NCBI GenBank assembly: GCA_900757865.1
Contig: CAAEPH010000049.1
Span: 37,244 to 101,243 of the forward strand
Direction: 5' to 3'
Length of the DNA stretch: 64,000 bases
Origin: an uncultured Sutterella sp.
Lineage (GTDB): Bacteria > Pseudomonadota > Gammaproteobacteria > Burkholderiales > Burkholderiaceae_F
In this document: positions 50,105 through 58,040 of the stretch, piece after piece
How the letters are laid out: every line of letters begins with the position of its first letter
Position numbering within the stretch: the stretch's first letter is position 1
Notes under the pieces: model-generated
Database searches by the model: none
What the model was told of the DNA's origin: nothing
The model's input: only the letters and a program-made list of their open reading frames with translations
Program-made: the position numbers and the translations under genes

Positions 50105-51571
50105 ATGCGACTCCTTCAGAAGGCTCTTACCTTCGACGACGTACTTCTCGTCCCCGCCTATTCAGAAGTTCTTCCCCGCGATACGCAATTAGCGACGCAA
50201 TTAACGCGTAATCTTCGCATCAATATCCCGATGGTTTCTGCCGTGATGGATACCGTGACCGAAGCTCGCTTGGCCATTGCCATTGCGCAAGAAGGTGGTA
50301 TCGGTTTCATTCACAAAAACATGACCGCTGACTTACAAGCTGCTGAAGTGGCTAAAGTCAAACGTCACGAAGCCGGTGTGGTGGCTGAACCCATCACGAT
50401 TGGTCCGGATATGCTCGTGGGCGACGTCGTTCAGCTCGCTCGTGAAAAACACATCTCTGGCTTGCCTGTTGTGGATGGCGAACAAGTCTTGGGTATGGTC
50501 ACGAACCGTGACTTGCGCTTTGAAACTCGCATGGATGTGCCGGTCTCCGAAGTGATGACCCCGCGTGAACGCCTCGTCACCGTGCGTGAAGGCGCATCGC
50601 TCGAAGAAGCCAAAGAACTCATGCATCGCCATCGTCTCGAACGCGTGTTGGTGGTTGACGAAGCGTTCAACCTCCGTGGTTTGATGACGGTTAAAGACAT
50701 CTCCAAAGCCACTGACCATCCTTTGGCCGCTAAAGACGCGCAAGGTCGCCTCTTGGTGGGTGCCGGTGTTTCTGTCGGTGCAGGTACCGAAGAACGCGTT
50801 GAAAAACTCGTTGACGCTGGCGTTGACGTGATCGTCGTCGATACTGCTCACGGTCATTCCGCTGGTGTGTTGAACCGCGTCAAGTGGGTCAAACAGCACT
50901 ACCCCAACTTGCAAGTGATTGGTGGCAACATTGCCACGGCTGCCGCTGCGCTTGCTTTGGTGGAAGCCGGTGCTGACTGCGTGAAGGTCGGTATTGGCCC
51001 GGGCTCCATCTGCACAACGCGTATCGTCGCTGGTGTCGGTGTTCCTCAGATCACGGCGATTAGCAACGTGGCTGAAGCGCTCCGCGACACGGGCGTGCCT
51101 TGCATTGCTGACGGTGGTATTCGCTTCTCGGGCGACATCGCCAAGGCGATCGCCGCTGGCGCTAACGCGGTCATGATGGGTGGCATGTTCGCCGGTACTG
51201 ACGAAGCACCGGGTGAAGTCTTCCTCTACCAGGGTCGCTCCTACAAGGCTTACCGTGGTATGGGTAGCTTGGGCGCCATGGGCAAAGGCTCGGCCGACCG
51301 CTACTTCCAGGATAATAACCAGGGTAACTTGGACAAATTTGTGCCGGAAGGTATTGAAGGCATGGTGCCCTACAAGGGACCGCTCGCTGCGATTATCTAT
51401 CAGATGATCGGTGGCTTACGCTCCTCCATGGGCTACTGCGGTTGCCGTACGATCGACGAAATGCGCACCCGCGCTCAGTTCGTTCAGATCACGGCCGCGG
51501 GCTGGCGTGAGTCGCACGTCCATGACGTTCGCATCACGAAGGAAGCGCCGAACTACCATCAAGAACACTAA
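50105..51571 (+). CDS. guaB: IMP dehydrogenase
   Basis: Converts IMP to XMP with NAD+, the committed step to guanine nucleotides. 488 residues from ATG 50105 (AGAGGTTGTT before it); an upstream frame to 50063 would include the leader hairpin. Conserved: LTFDDVLLVPAYSEVLPRD at the start, two CBS domains (about 95-210), the catalytic loop GPGSICTTR, GADCVKVGIG, MGGMFAGTDEAPGE and the flap MGSLGAMGKGSADRYFQ. guaA follows 244 bp downstream after a terminator. Confidence 0.97.
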   Translation: MRLLQKALTFDDVLLVPAYSEVLPRDTQLATQLTRNLRINIPMVSAVMDTVTEARLAIAIAQEGGIGFIHKNMTADLQAAEVAKVKRHEAGVVAEPITIGPDMLVGDVVQLAREKHISGLPVVDGEQVLGMVTNRDLRFETRMDVPVSEVMTPRERLVTVREGASLEEAKELMHRHRLERVLVVDEAFNLRGLMTVKDISKATDHPLAAKDAQGRLLVGAGVSVGAGTEERVEKLVDAGVDVIVVDTAHGHSAGVLNRVKWVKQHYPNLQVIGGNIATAAAALALVEAGADCVKVGIGPGSICTTRIVAGVGVPQITAISNVAEALRDTGVPCIADGGIRFSGDIAKAIAAGANAVMMGGMFAGTDEAPGEVFLYQGRSYKAYRGMGSLGAMGKGSADRYFQDNNQGNLDKFVPEGIEGMVPYKGPLAAIIYQMIGGLRSSMGYCGCRTIDEMRTRAQFVQITAAGWRESHVHDVRITKEAPNYHQEH

Positions 51572-51598
51572 GCGCATGACTTAGTTGAACCATCGCAA

Positions 51599-51642
51599 CG
51601 CGATCTGCCACCGAGCTTGCCTCAACGCAGATCGCGTTTTTC
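51599..51642 (+). terminator. Terminator after guaB
   Basis: Perfect 10-bp stem CGCGATCTGC with GCAGATCGCG, 18-nt loop, then TTTTTC. It separates guaB from guaA. Confidence 0.85.
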
Positions 51643-51815
51643 ATTTTCTCTCCCATTTTGCACCGCCTCCCTGGGCGCACAACGAGACAATCTCGGTTAA
51701 AATCAGGGGCGTCTTTTAAGAGGACGAAAGACTGCGGCAAACGCAGTGCCACGCTCTCTTAAATCTCCTCGTCTTTATGGCCATAGCGCCATCGTTCACT
51801 CTGACGGAATAATTA

Positions 51816-53381
51816 ATGTCTCACGATCGTATCCTTATTCTCGACTTCGGCAGCCAGGTGACGCAGCTCATCGCTCGCCGTATTCGTGAAGCGCATGTCT
51901 ACTGCGAAGTTCATCCCAACGACGTTTCCGCGGACTTCATTCGCGAATTTGACCCCAAGGGCATCATCTTGTCGGGCTCACACATGAGCGCCTACGAAGA
52001 AAGTAACGACCAGGCCAGCCCCGCCGTGTTTAATCAGGGCGTGCCCGTGCTTGGCATTTGCTACGGGATGCAAACCATGGCCCAGCAGCTCGGTGGTAAA
52101 GTCGAAGGCGGCTCTAAACGCGAATTTGGCTACGCCGAAGTGCGTGCCCACGGCCACAGCCCCTTGTTAAATGGCATTGAAGACTTTGAAACCCCAGAGG
52201 GCTACGGCATGCTCAAGGTCTGGATGAGCCACGGCGACAAGGTCACGCAGATGCCCGAAGGCTTTAAATTGATGGCCTCGACGCCGTCATGCCCTATCGC
52301 CGGGATGTTCAACGAAGAAAAGCAGTTCTATGCCGTGCAGTTCCACCCCGAAGTGACGCACACGCTCAAGGGTCGTGAAATTCTCCAGCGCTTCGTGCTC
52401 GATATCTGCCACGCCAAACCCGACTGGGTCATGGGTGACTACGTCGAAGAAGCCGTCAAGAACATTCGCGAACAAGTCGGTGACGAAGAAGTCATTCTCG
52501 GTCTTTCGGGTGGCGTGGACAGCTCGGTCTGCGCTGCGCTCATTCATCGCGCCATTGGTAAGCAACTCACCTGCGTCTTTGTTGACAACGGTCTGTTGCG
52601 CAAGAACGAACGCGAACAAGTGCGCGAAACGTTTGAGAAAAACATGGGCTTGAAGCTCGTGGTGGTCGATGCGGTGGATCGTTTCATGGGCGAACTCGCC
52701 GGCATTACGGATCCGGAACAAAAACGTAAGACTATTGGTCGCGTCTTTGTCGAAATCTTCCAAGAAGAAGCCCAGAAGCTCACCTCCGCGAAGTGGCTCG
52801 CTCAGGGCACGATCTACCCTGACGTGATTGAGTCGGCGGGCGCCAAGACAAAGAAAGCCAAAACGATTAAGAGCCACCATAACGTGGGCGGCTTACCAGC
52901 CTCGTTGCATCTCAAATTGCTCGAACCGCTTCGTGGTCTCTTTAAAGATGAAGTGCGTGAATTGGGTATTGCCCTCGGTTTGCCACCCGAGATGGTCTAC
53001 CGTCACCCCTTCCCGGGCCCTGGCTTAGGTGTGCGTATTTTGGGTGAAGTGAAGCGCGAATACGCTGACCTGCTCCGCGAAGCCGATGCGATCTTCATTG
53101 AAGAACTCCGCAACGCAGGGCTCTACGACAAGGTGAGCCAAGCTTTCGTGGTCTTCCTCCCGGTGAAGAGCGTGGGCGTGATGGGTGACGGTCGCACGTA
53201 CGACTGGGTGGTAAGCTTACGTTGCGTGGAAACCACCGACTTCATGACGGCCTCTTGGAGTCACCTCCCGTACGATCTCTTAGGGAAGGTCTCTAACCGC
53301 ATCATCAATGAAGTGAAAGGCATTAACCGCGTCGTCTACGACGTGAGCGGCAAACCGCCTGCCACCATCGAGTGGGAATAA
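51816..53381 (+). CDS. guaA: GMP synthase (glutamine-hydrolysing)
   Basis: Makes GMP from XMP, ATP and glutamine. 521 residues. Class I glutaminase domain first, with the nucleophile in GICYGMQTMA and the catalytic HPE in FHPEVTHT; then the ATP-pyrophosphatase domain with the PP-loop LSGGVDSSVCA, and the dimerisation end finishing PPATIEWE, the usual guaA C-terminus. The weak ribosome site (GGAATAATTA) lies close to the start. Confidence 0.97.
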   Translation: MSHDRILILDFGSQVTQLIARRIREAHVYCEVHPNDVSADFIREFDPKGIILSGSHMSAYEESNDQASPAVFNQGVPVLGICYGMQTMAQQLGGKVEGGSKREFGYAEVRAHGHSPLLNGIEDFETPEGYGMLKVWMSHGDKVTQMPEGFKLMASTPSCPIAGMFNEEKQFYAVQFHPEVTHTLKGREILQRFVLDICHAKPDWVMGDYVEEAVKNIREQVGDEEVILGLSGGVDSSVCAALIHRAIGKQLTCVFVDNGLLRKNEREQVRETFEKNMGLKLVVVDAVDRFMGELAGITDPEQKRKTIGRVFVEIFQEEAQKLTSAKWLAQGTIYPDVIESAGAKTKKAKTIKSHHNVGGLPASLHLKLLEPLRGLFKDEVRELGIALGLPPEMVYRHPFPGPGLGVRILGEVKREYADLLREADAIFIEELRNAGLYDKVSQAFVVFLPVKSVGVMGDGRTYDWVVSLRCVETTDFMTASWSHLPYDLLGKVSNRIINEVKGINRVVYDVSGKPPATIEWE

Positions 53382-53416
53382 TCGTCTGAGCTCACCCGAG
53401 CTGACCTCAGGCAATA

Positions 53417-53456
53417 AGAGCAATCGTCTTCTGTTGGAGCGGTTGCTCTTTTTTTC
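53417..53456 (+). terminator. Terminator after guaA
   Basis: 10-bp stem AGAGCAATCG with CGGTTGCTCT (one wobble), 13-nt loop, then seven or more T. Confidence 0.85.
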
Positions 53457-53523
53457 GACCTCTCCTTGGCACTTGCGACGTTTGGTGGGCAGTTTCTGAG
53501 AATCTTTTTTTTGCAGCTTGCCT

Positions 53524-53538
53524 TTAGGAAAACCCTAA
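53524..53538. promoter_or_regulatory. TTAGGAAAACCCTAA motif
   Basis: Near-symmetric copy of the recurring dyad, 160 bp upstream of the dipeptidase start. Confidence 0.4.
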
Positions 53539-53648
53539 GGCACAAGGATTTGCGCGAAGACTAGAATAAACTACCTAAGTAATTTATCGCAAACCAATCG
53601 TTACCCTTTCTGCGGTTGGAATCATTCATGCGTTAACTCAAGAGGTCA

Positions 53649-53682
53649 GCTCACAATGGGTTTGGCATTGTGGGCCTTTTTT
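53649..53682 (+). terminator. Terminator-like hairpin in the dipeptidase leader
   Basis: 10-bp stem GCTCACAATG with CATTGTGGGC (one G-U), 7-nt loop, then CTTTTTT. It ends 15 bp before the dipeptidase ATG and is separate from the guaA terminator, so it probably attenuates this gene. Confidence 0.6.
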
Positions 53683-53696
53683 GCAGGACTAACACC

Positions 53697-55208
53697 ATGT
53701 GGAAAAAACTCGCTCTTATTTCGGCCATGACCGCCGCCATGGCTAGCGGTGCTTTCGCTTGCACCACGGTTTTGGTAGATCAAGCCGCCAGTGCCGATCA
53801 CGCTTTCTATATCGCCCGCTCCGTGGATGGTCACGAAAACGTGGCGCAACTTGTGATCACGCATCCCGCCGTGGCGCACCAAAAAGGCGTGTATTCGGCG
53901 AAAGCCTTGAACCCAGAAGCTAACGATTTTAAATGGCCACTGCCCGAAAAAGCGCTTGCGTATCGTTCCACGCCGAGTTTTATGGCCACGGTGAAAGATC
54001 CCTTGCTCTTTCACGATGGTGCCGCGGGCTTTAACGAATTGGGTGTAGGGGTCTCGGGAACCGAATCCATTTATGCGAGCCCAGAAGCGCTCAAAGTCGA
54101 TCCTTACAACGAAGAAAGTGGCATTAGCGAAATGGACATCACGAATGTCCTCCTGCCCGCGGCCACCTCGGCTCGCGAAGGCGTTAAGTTACTCGGCAAA
54201 ATCGTCGAAACCGTGGGTGCTGCCGAAGGCATGGGTGTCGCGTTTGTGGACGAAAAAGAGCTCTGGTACTTTGAAACCGGCTCAGGCCACCAGTGGCTCG
54301 CTCAGCGTTTACCCAAGGACACCTACTTCGCGAGTGGCAACCAGGGTCGGTTGCAGACCTACAAACCCAACGATCCAGACTATTTAGCGAGCCCCAACCT
54401 GGTGAGCTTTGCTAAAGAACACGGGCTCTATCGTGAACAAGACGGTGACTTCAATTTCTCGAAAGCCTACACCCGCAACGACGAGCGCGACCGCACGTAC
54501 AACGATCCTCGCGTCTGGCAAATCCAAAAGAGCTTTACGCCAAGCGTCACACAAGTGATCGATCAAGGTCGCACCTTCCCGGTGTTCCAGAAGGCCGACA
54601 AAGCGTTGAGTCTCGATGACATCAAAGCGATCATGCGCAACCACTATCAGGGCACCGAATTTGATCCGTACACCAACGGGCTCAAACCCGACAGCAAGAA
54701 CCGTCCGATCAGTGTCTTCCGCGCCTATCAAGTGCATATCCTCCAGGTTCGCCCAGAGCTGCCAAAAGCCATCGGTGAAGTGCACTATCTCGCCATGGGC
54801 ATGTCTGACTTGTCCGTCTTCTTACCCTTCTATCAAGGCGTGAGCACAGTGCCTGAAGCGTTTACCACGGGCACCGATCAGGCCAGCGACAATAGCGCCT
54901 ACTGGAAGATGCGTAAGCTTCAAGGGATCGTCATGACGAACTACCCGAAACTCGCGCCCATCGTGCACAAAGGGTATGCCGACTTTGAAAAAGCGGTCAA
55001 ACAAGAGCAAGAAAAAGTGGAAGCGCAGTACCTGAAAATGGTCAAGCATCAGCCGATGGCTGCTCAAAAACTCTTAAGCGACTTCAACGCGAAAGTGCTC
55101 AATGACGCCACCGCGCTCACCGATCGACTCACCAACGACGTGATGACGGTGCAAACGCAGGCCATGCTGGATTACATCCCGTTTAACAACCGCAAAAAAC
55201 ACGATTAA
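53697..55208 (+). CDS. Secreted C69-family dipeptidase (PepD-like)
   Basis: 503 residues from ATG 53697. Signal peptide MWKKLALISAMTAAMASGAF, cut so that the next cysteine, in ACTTVLVDQAASADHAF, becomes the N-terminal nucleophile, as in family C69 Ntn hydrolases. Conserved NELGVGVSGTESIYAS and GAAEGMGVAFVDEKELWYFE follow. Known members cleave dipeptides. The exported form would act in the periplasm. The upstream frame to 53670 crosses the leader hairpin and is rejected. Confidence 0.88.
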   Translation: MWKKLALISAMTAAMASGAFACTTVLVDQAASADHAFYIARSVDGHENVAQLVITHPAVAHQKGVYSAKALNPEANDFKWPLPEKALAYRSTPSFMATVKDPLLFHDGAAGFNELGVGVSGTESIYASPEALKVDPYNEESGISEMDITNVLLPAATSAREGVKLLGKIVETVGAAEGMGVAFVDEKELWYFETGSGHQWLAQRLPKDTYFASGNQGRLQTYKPNDPDYLASPNLVSFAKEHGLYREQDGDFNFSKAYTRNDERDRTYNDPRVWQIQKSFTPSVTQVIDQGRTFPVFQKADKALSLDDIKAIMRNHYQGTEFDPYTNGLKPDSKNRPISVFRAYQVHILQVRPELPKAIGEVHYLAMGMSDLSVFLPFYQGVSTVPEAFTTGTDQASDNSAYWKMRKLQGIVMTNYPKLAPIVHKGYADFEKAVKQEQEKVEAQYLKMVKHQPMAAQKLLSDFNAKVLNDATALTDRLTNDVMTVQTQAMLDYIPFNNRKKHD

Positions 55209-55267
55209 TTGGCAAGCCTATGCTGTTAGATGGCACTAAGCCTCTCTAAGCATTGTGCGATGAACCC

Positions 55268-55305
55268 AGGAGATCCTGTTTCAACGTGGCAGGATCTCCT
55301 TTTTC
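55268..55305 (+). terminator. Terminator after the dipeptidase gene
   Basis: Perfect 11-bp stem AGGAGATCCTG with CAGGATCTCCT, 11-nt loop, five T. Lies 60 bp after the stop. Confidence 0.85.
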
Positions 55306-55388
55306 ATGCGCTTAGCCTCTCTTCATCTTGTCGATGCAGGGCCAAAATCGATAGGATATCGCCAATGACAACACATTGGAGGTTAGCT

Positions 55389-56087
55389 GTGAAAGTCATG
55401 ATTTTTGGCGCGACCGGCATGGTCGGACAAGGCGTGCTAAAGGCAGCGTTAGCGGCAGAGGACGTGAGCGACGTGCTGGTCGTGGGTCGTACAGCGCTGG
55501 GCATGACGCACCTCAAACTCCAGGAGCGACTCTTCTCGGATCTTTTTCACTTGCAGAGCGAGGCTGAGGCCTTGAGTGGGTACGACGCGTGCTTTTTCTG
55601 TCTCGGTACCTCGTCCTTTCGCAAAACAGAGGCCCAATACACGCGCATTACCTATGATCTCACGATGAGCGTAGCGAAGGTGCTCGTCGCTCTCAACCCG
55701 AATATGGTCTTCACCTACGTGTCGGGCCAATACACCAACAGCACCGAAAAAGGCTCGAGCATGTGGGCTCGCGTCAAGGGACGCACAGAGAATGCGCTCC
55801 TGCGAGCCGGGTTTAAAGCAGTGTACTGTTTCCGCCCCAACATGATTCAACCGCTCGACGGGATTCGCTCCAAAACCGCGCTCTACCAAATCGTCTACGA
55901 CGTTCTTCGTCCGATTTTGCCCTGGCTACAAAAGACGTTTCCCAACCGTGTGCTTACCACTCGTGACATGGGCAATGCCATGCTCAACGCGGTGCGATAC
56001 GGCTATCCTCGCGCGATTTTAGAAATCGCTGATATCGCGCATCTTGCTCGAGACGCGCACCACGCTCAGAGGTTGGAGTTGAAGTAA
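55389..56087 (+). CDS. Atypical SDR / NAD(P)-binding protein
   Basis: 232 residues from a GTG at 55389, chosen because GGAGGT lies 5 bp before it; the in-frame ATG at 55365 has no site. The Rossmann motif GATGMVGQG begins at residue 6. SGQYTNSTEKGSSMWARVKG keeps the Y...K spacing region loosely, and FRPNMIQPLDGIRSK is typical of the YwnB/NmrA-like single-domain group. Reductase or redox sensor; substrate unknown. It converges on, and overlaps by 22 bp, the CYTH gene. Confidence 0.8.
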   Translation: MKVMIFGATGMVGQGVLKAALAAEDVSDVLVVGRTALGMTHLKLQERLFSDLFHLQSEAEALSGYDACFFCLGTSSFRKTEAQYTRITYDLTMSVAKVLVALNPNMVFTYVSGQYTNSTEKGSSMWARVKGRTENALLRAGFKAVYCFRPNMIQPLDGIRSKTALYQIVYDVLRPILPWLQKTFPNRVLTTRDMGNAMLNAVRYGYPRAILEIADIAHLARDAHHAQRLELK

Positions 56088-56512
56088 CGAGGGTCCCCTG
56101 TGACATCCTCGCCTAACCAGTCGGGGCGCACAAAGGGCTGCGCCTCGTCAGGGAGTTCTATCTCGGCCGTCACCAACCCGCGGTGAGCGCCTTCAAAGAC
56201 GTCAATTTCCCACATGAGTCCCCCGTCAGCGGGCACGAGAAAACGCGTCTTTCGCAACGGTTCACCTTGGGCGAGTTCTCGCAACATCTCACGCGCCTCA
56301 TCGACGGGAATCTCATACTCGTACTCGAGTCGTGTCGCGCCTTGGGTTTTGCCTTTCACAGTCAAATACGCCATCTCACCCCAAGTGCGCACCCTCACGG
56401 TACAGTCCACTTGGCGAGATAAATACCCTTGTTCAATGGCGATCGACCTCGTTGCATACGCCCGCCAAGCATCGCTTTTAACCAAAAATTTGCGCTCGAT
56501 TTCTTTAGCCAT
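56066..56512 (-). CDS. CYTH-domain protein (inorganic triphosphatase-like)
   Basis: 148 residues. The N-terminal MAKEIERKFLV contains the ExExK signature of CYTH triphosphate tunnel enzymes, followed by strands with paired charged residues (TVRVRTWGEMAYLTVKGK, EYEYEI, MWEIDVFEG, TAEIELPDE). Small proteins of this size hydrolyse tripolyphosphate or have unknown substrates. Convergent 22-bp overlap with the SDR gene means their 3' ends share sequence on opposite strands. Confidence 0.88.
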   Translation of the reverse strand: MAKEIERKFLVKSDAWRAYATRSIAIEQGYLSRQVDCTVRVRTWGEMAYLTVKGKTQGATRLEYEYEIPVDEAREMLRELAQGEPLRKTRFLVPADGGLMWEIDVFEGAHRGLVTAEIELPDEAQPFVRPDWLGEDVTGDPRYFNSNL

Positions 56513-56571
56513 CGCTTTGACTCTTGCTTTTGGAAAGAAGCCCTTAGTTTAGTGCAGACTTACGCAAAACG

Positions 56572-56640
56572 CGAAGGCTTCTCTTCGTTTCACTTTGCCT
56601 CGACCAACCCGAAACAAAGCCTTAACGAAAAGAAGCCTTC
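56572..56640. terminator. Long hairpin terminator after the porin gene
   Basis: CGAAGGCTTCT and AGAAGCCTTCG with further TTCGTT/AACGAA pairing inside. T-rich on both strands (ATTTTT on plus, GCGTTTTG on minus). It lies 28 bp after the porin stop. Confidence 0.7.
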
Positions 56641-56667
56641 GAAATTTTTAAAGCTTTTTTTTAGCTC

Positions 56668-57744
56668 TTAGAACGTATGTTTGAGCCCAAAGCCCCACTG
56701 ATAGCCATTGAGGTCACGCACGTCGTCGCCCTTGGACTTGTGAAAGCCCTTCTTGCCTTGGCTCCAGGTCACGCCGGTGTACACCGACGTGCGTTTGGAG
56801 AGCGGATAGTCGTACCCTAAGCCCACGGTGTGCGCTTCGAATTTGGCGCCACTGGCGTCTTCCTTGCCACGCAAGTACTGCACACTACCCATGAGCGAAC
56901 CGCCCATCAAGGGCATGGTGGCGCCCAGCAATACGCTGTCGGTTTTGGACGCATTAACAATGGGAAGCGACTCGTTGGCCACCGAGATCACGTGTTCACC
57001 GTGCTGGTAAGCCAGCATGGGTTTCACAAAGCCAAAATCGTAACTCGCACCCAACGAGTAGAAGGTCATGTTCTTACCCGTATCGTCTTTAGGAAGCTGC
57101 ACTCTTTCAACGATCATCGAGACCGACAACGCGTCATTGGCGTAAGTTCCCGAGAGGCCGTAGTAGTGCGTGTTATCTCGCCACTTTCCACTGTCGTCTT
57201 CCACACCCATCGAGAGCGCGCCCGCAAACGTCAATCCGTCCATCGGGGTGACGGAGAGCGCCAAAGCGTTGTTCGCCATGATGTCGCGCGAAACAAAAAG
57301 GCCCATACCTGCGATGCCGAACTTCGCTTCGAGCGGGTCATACTGCCCGAGCACATCCAAGTCACCCGAGGTTGACCCCAGGGCACCAACACGGCCTGCA
57401 AAGAGACTCCAGGTGTCGTTGCCAATCAAGAGGTAGGACTGGGCGTTAAATAAACCATCGTCGGATCCCTTACCCGTGTCAGCTTCCAGATCGCCTTCGA
57501 GCGTAAAGCCCACGCGTAAACCGTTTGCGAGCTCTTCGCCACCCGTGATACCCCAATTGGAGTCACCGTACCAGGCGTTGTCTAAGGAATACGAGGTTTT
57601 GCTGCCTTCCGTATCAATGGTCGTGTGTTTGATCACAATAGCTTCGGACACCGAGCCGTAGAGCGTCACTTCGGCGGCCTGAACGCTCATCGCACCGAGC
57701 ACCGCCGCACTCACTACACCTAACGAAAAAACGGTTTTCATCAT
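56668..57744 (-). CDS. Gram-negative trimeric porin
   Basis: Outer-membrane diffusion channel, 358 residues with signal peptide to about 23 (SVQA). N-terminal EVTLYGSVSEAIVI and repeated strand patterns (YLLIGNDTWSLFAGRVGALG, GYQWGFGLKHTF) match betaproteobacterial porins of the Omp-PorB kind. The final residue is phenylalanine, the BAM recognition signal. The start is MMKT or MKT; GGGAG favours the second ATG (57741). A CCCTA motif lies 78 bp upstream. Confidence 0.92.
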   Translation of the reverse strand: MMKTVFSLGVVSAAVLGAMSVQAAEVTLYGSVSEAIVIKHTTIDTEGSKTSYSLDNAWYGDSNWGITGGEELANGLRVGFTLEGDLEADTGKGSDDGLFNAQSYLLIGNDTWSLFAGRVGALGSTSGDLDVLGQYDPLEAKFGIAGMGLFVSRDIMANNALALSVTPMDGLTFAGALSMGVEDDSGKWRDNTHYYGLSGTYANDALSVSMIVERVQLPKDDTGKNMTFYSLGASYDFGFVKPMLAYQHGEHVISVANESLPIVNASKTDSVLLGATMPLMGGSLMGSVQYLRGKEDASGAKFEAHTVGLGYDYPLSKRTSVYTGVTWSQGKKGFHKSKGDDVRDLNGYQWGFGLKHTF

Positions 57745-57821
57745 GCTCTCCCAAGAATAATCAATAAGAGGATAAAAAATTTTCGCTCCTATTGTATATG
57801 AGACTCATTATCGTTTATGTA

Positions 57822-57833
57822 TTAGGGTTTTCC
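57822..57833. promoter_or_regulatory. TTAGGGTTTTCC motif upstream of the porin
   Basis: TAGGG-TTTT half with a partial right arm, 78 bp upstream of the porin start. Confidence 0.4.
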
Positions 57834-57968
57834 AGCATTGTTAACGTAAATTTTTCCTACCTTAGCCTCTTTCATGTTAGTGATTTTTCATGATATTTTC
57901 TTAATGATTCTTATTCTCATATCGAAAAATGAGATCTCTTTACACTCTGATGTACCTCAAGCCAAAAG

Positions 57969-58001
57969 CAAAAAAGAGTGGATCGCCGTGTACCCACTCT
58001 T
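57969..58001 (-). terminator. Terminator after the Na/Pi symporter gene
   Basis: 8-bp stem AAGAGTGG with CCACTCTT, 12-nt loop; six T on the minus strand. 40 bp after the stop. Confidence 0.8.
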
Positions 58002-58040
58002 CTCTTGCAAGAATCGTCAACCAAATAACCCTGCGCTTGG

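Larger units (their letters stand above)
53382..53696. other. Intergenic region guaA to dipeptidase
   Basis: Holds the guaA terminator, a TTAGG-AAAA-CCCTAA motif (53524-53538) and a second complete terminator (53649-53682) directly before the dipeptidase start. No gene seen. Confidence 0.5.
57745..58040. other. Gap between porin and Na/Pi symporter
   Basis: AT-rich. Holds the porin promoter region with a TTAGGGTTTTCC motif (57822-57833) and the terminator of the symporter gene (57969-58001). No gene. Confidence 0.5.
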
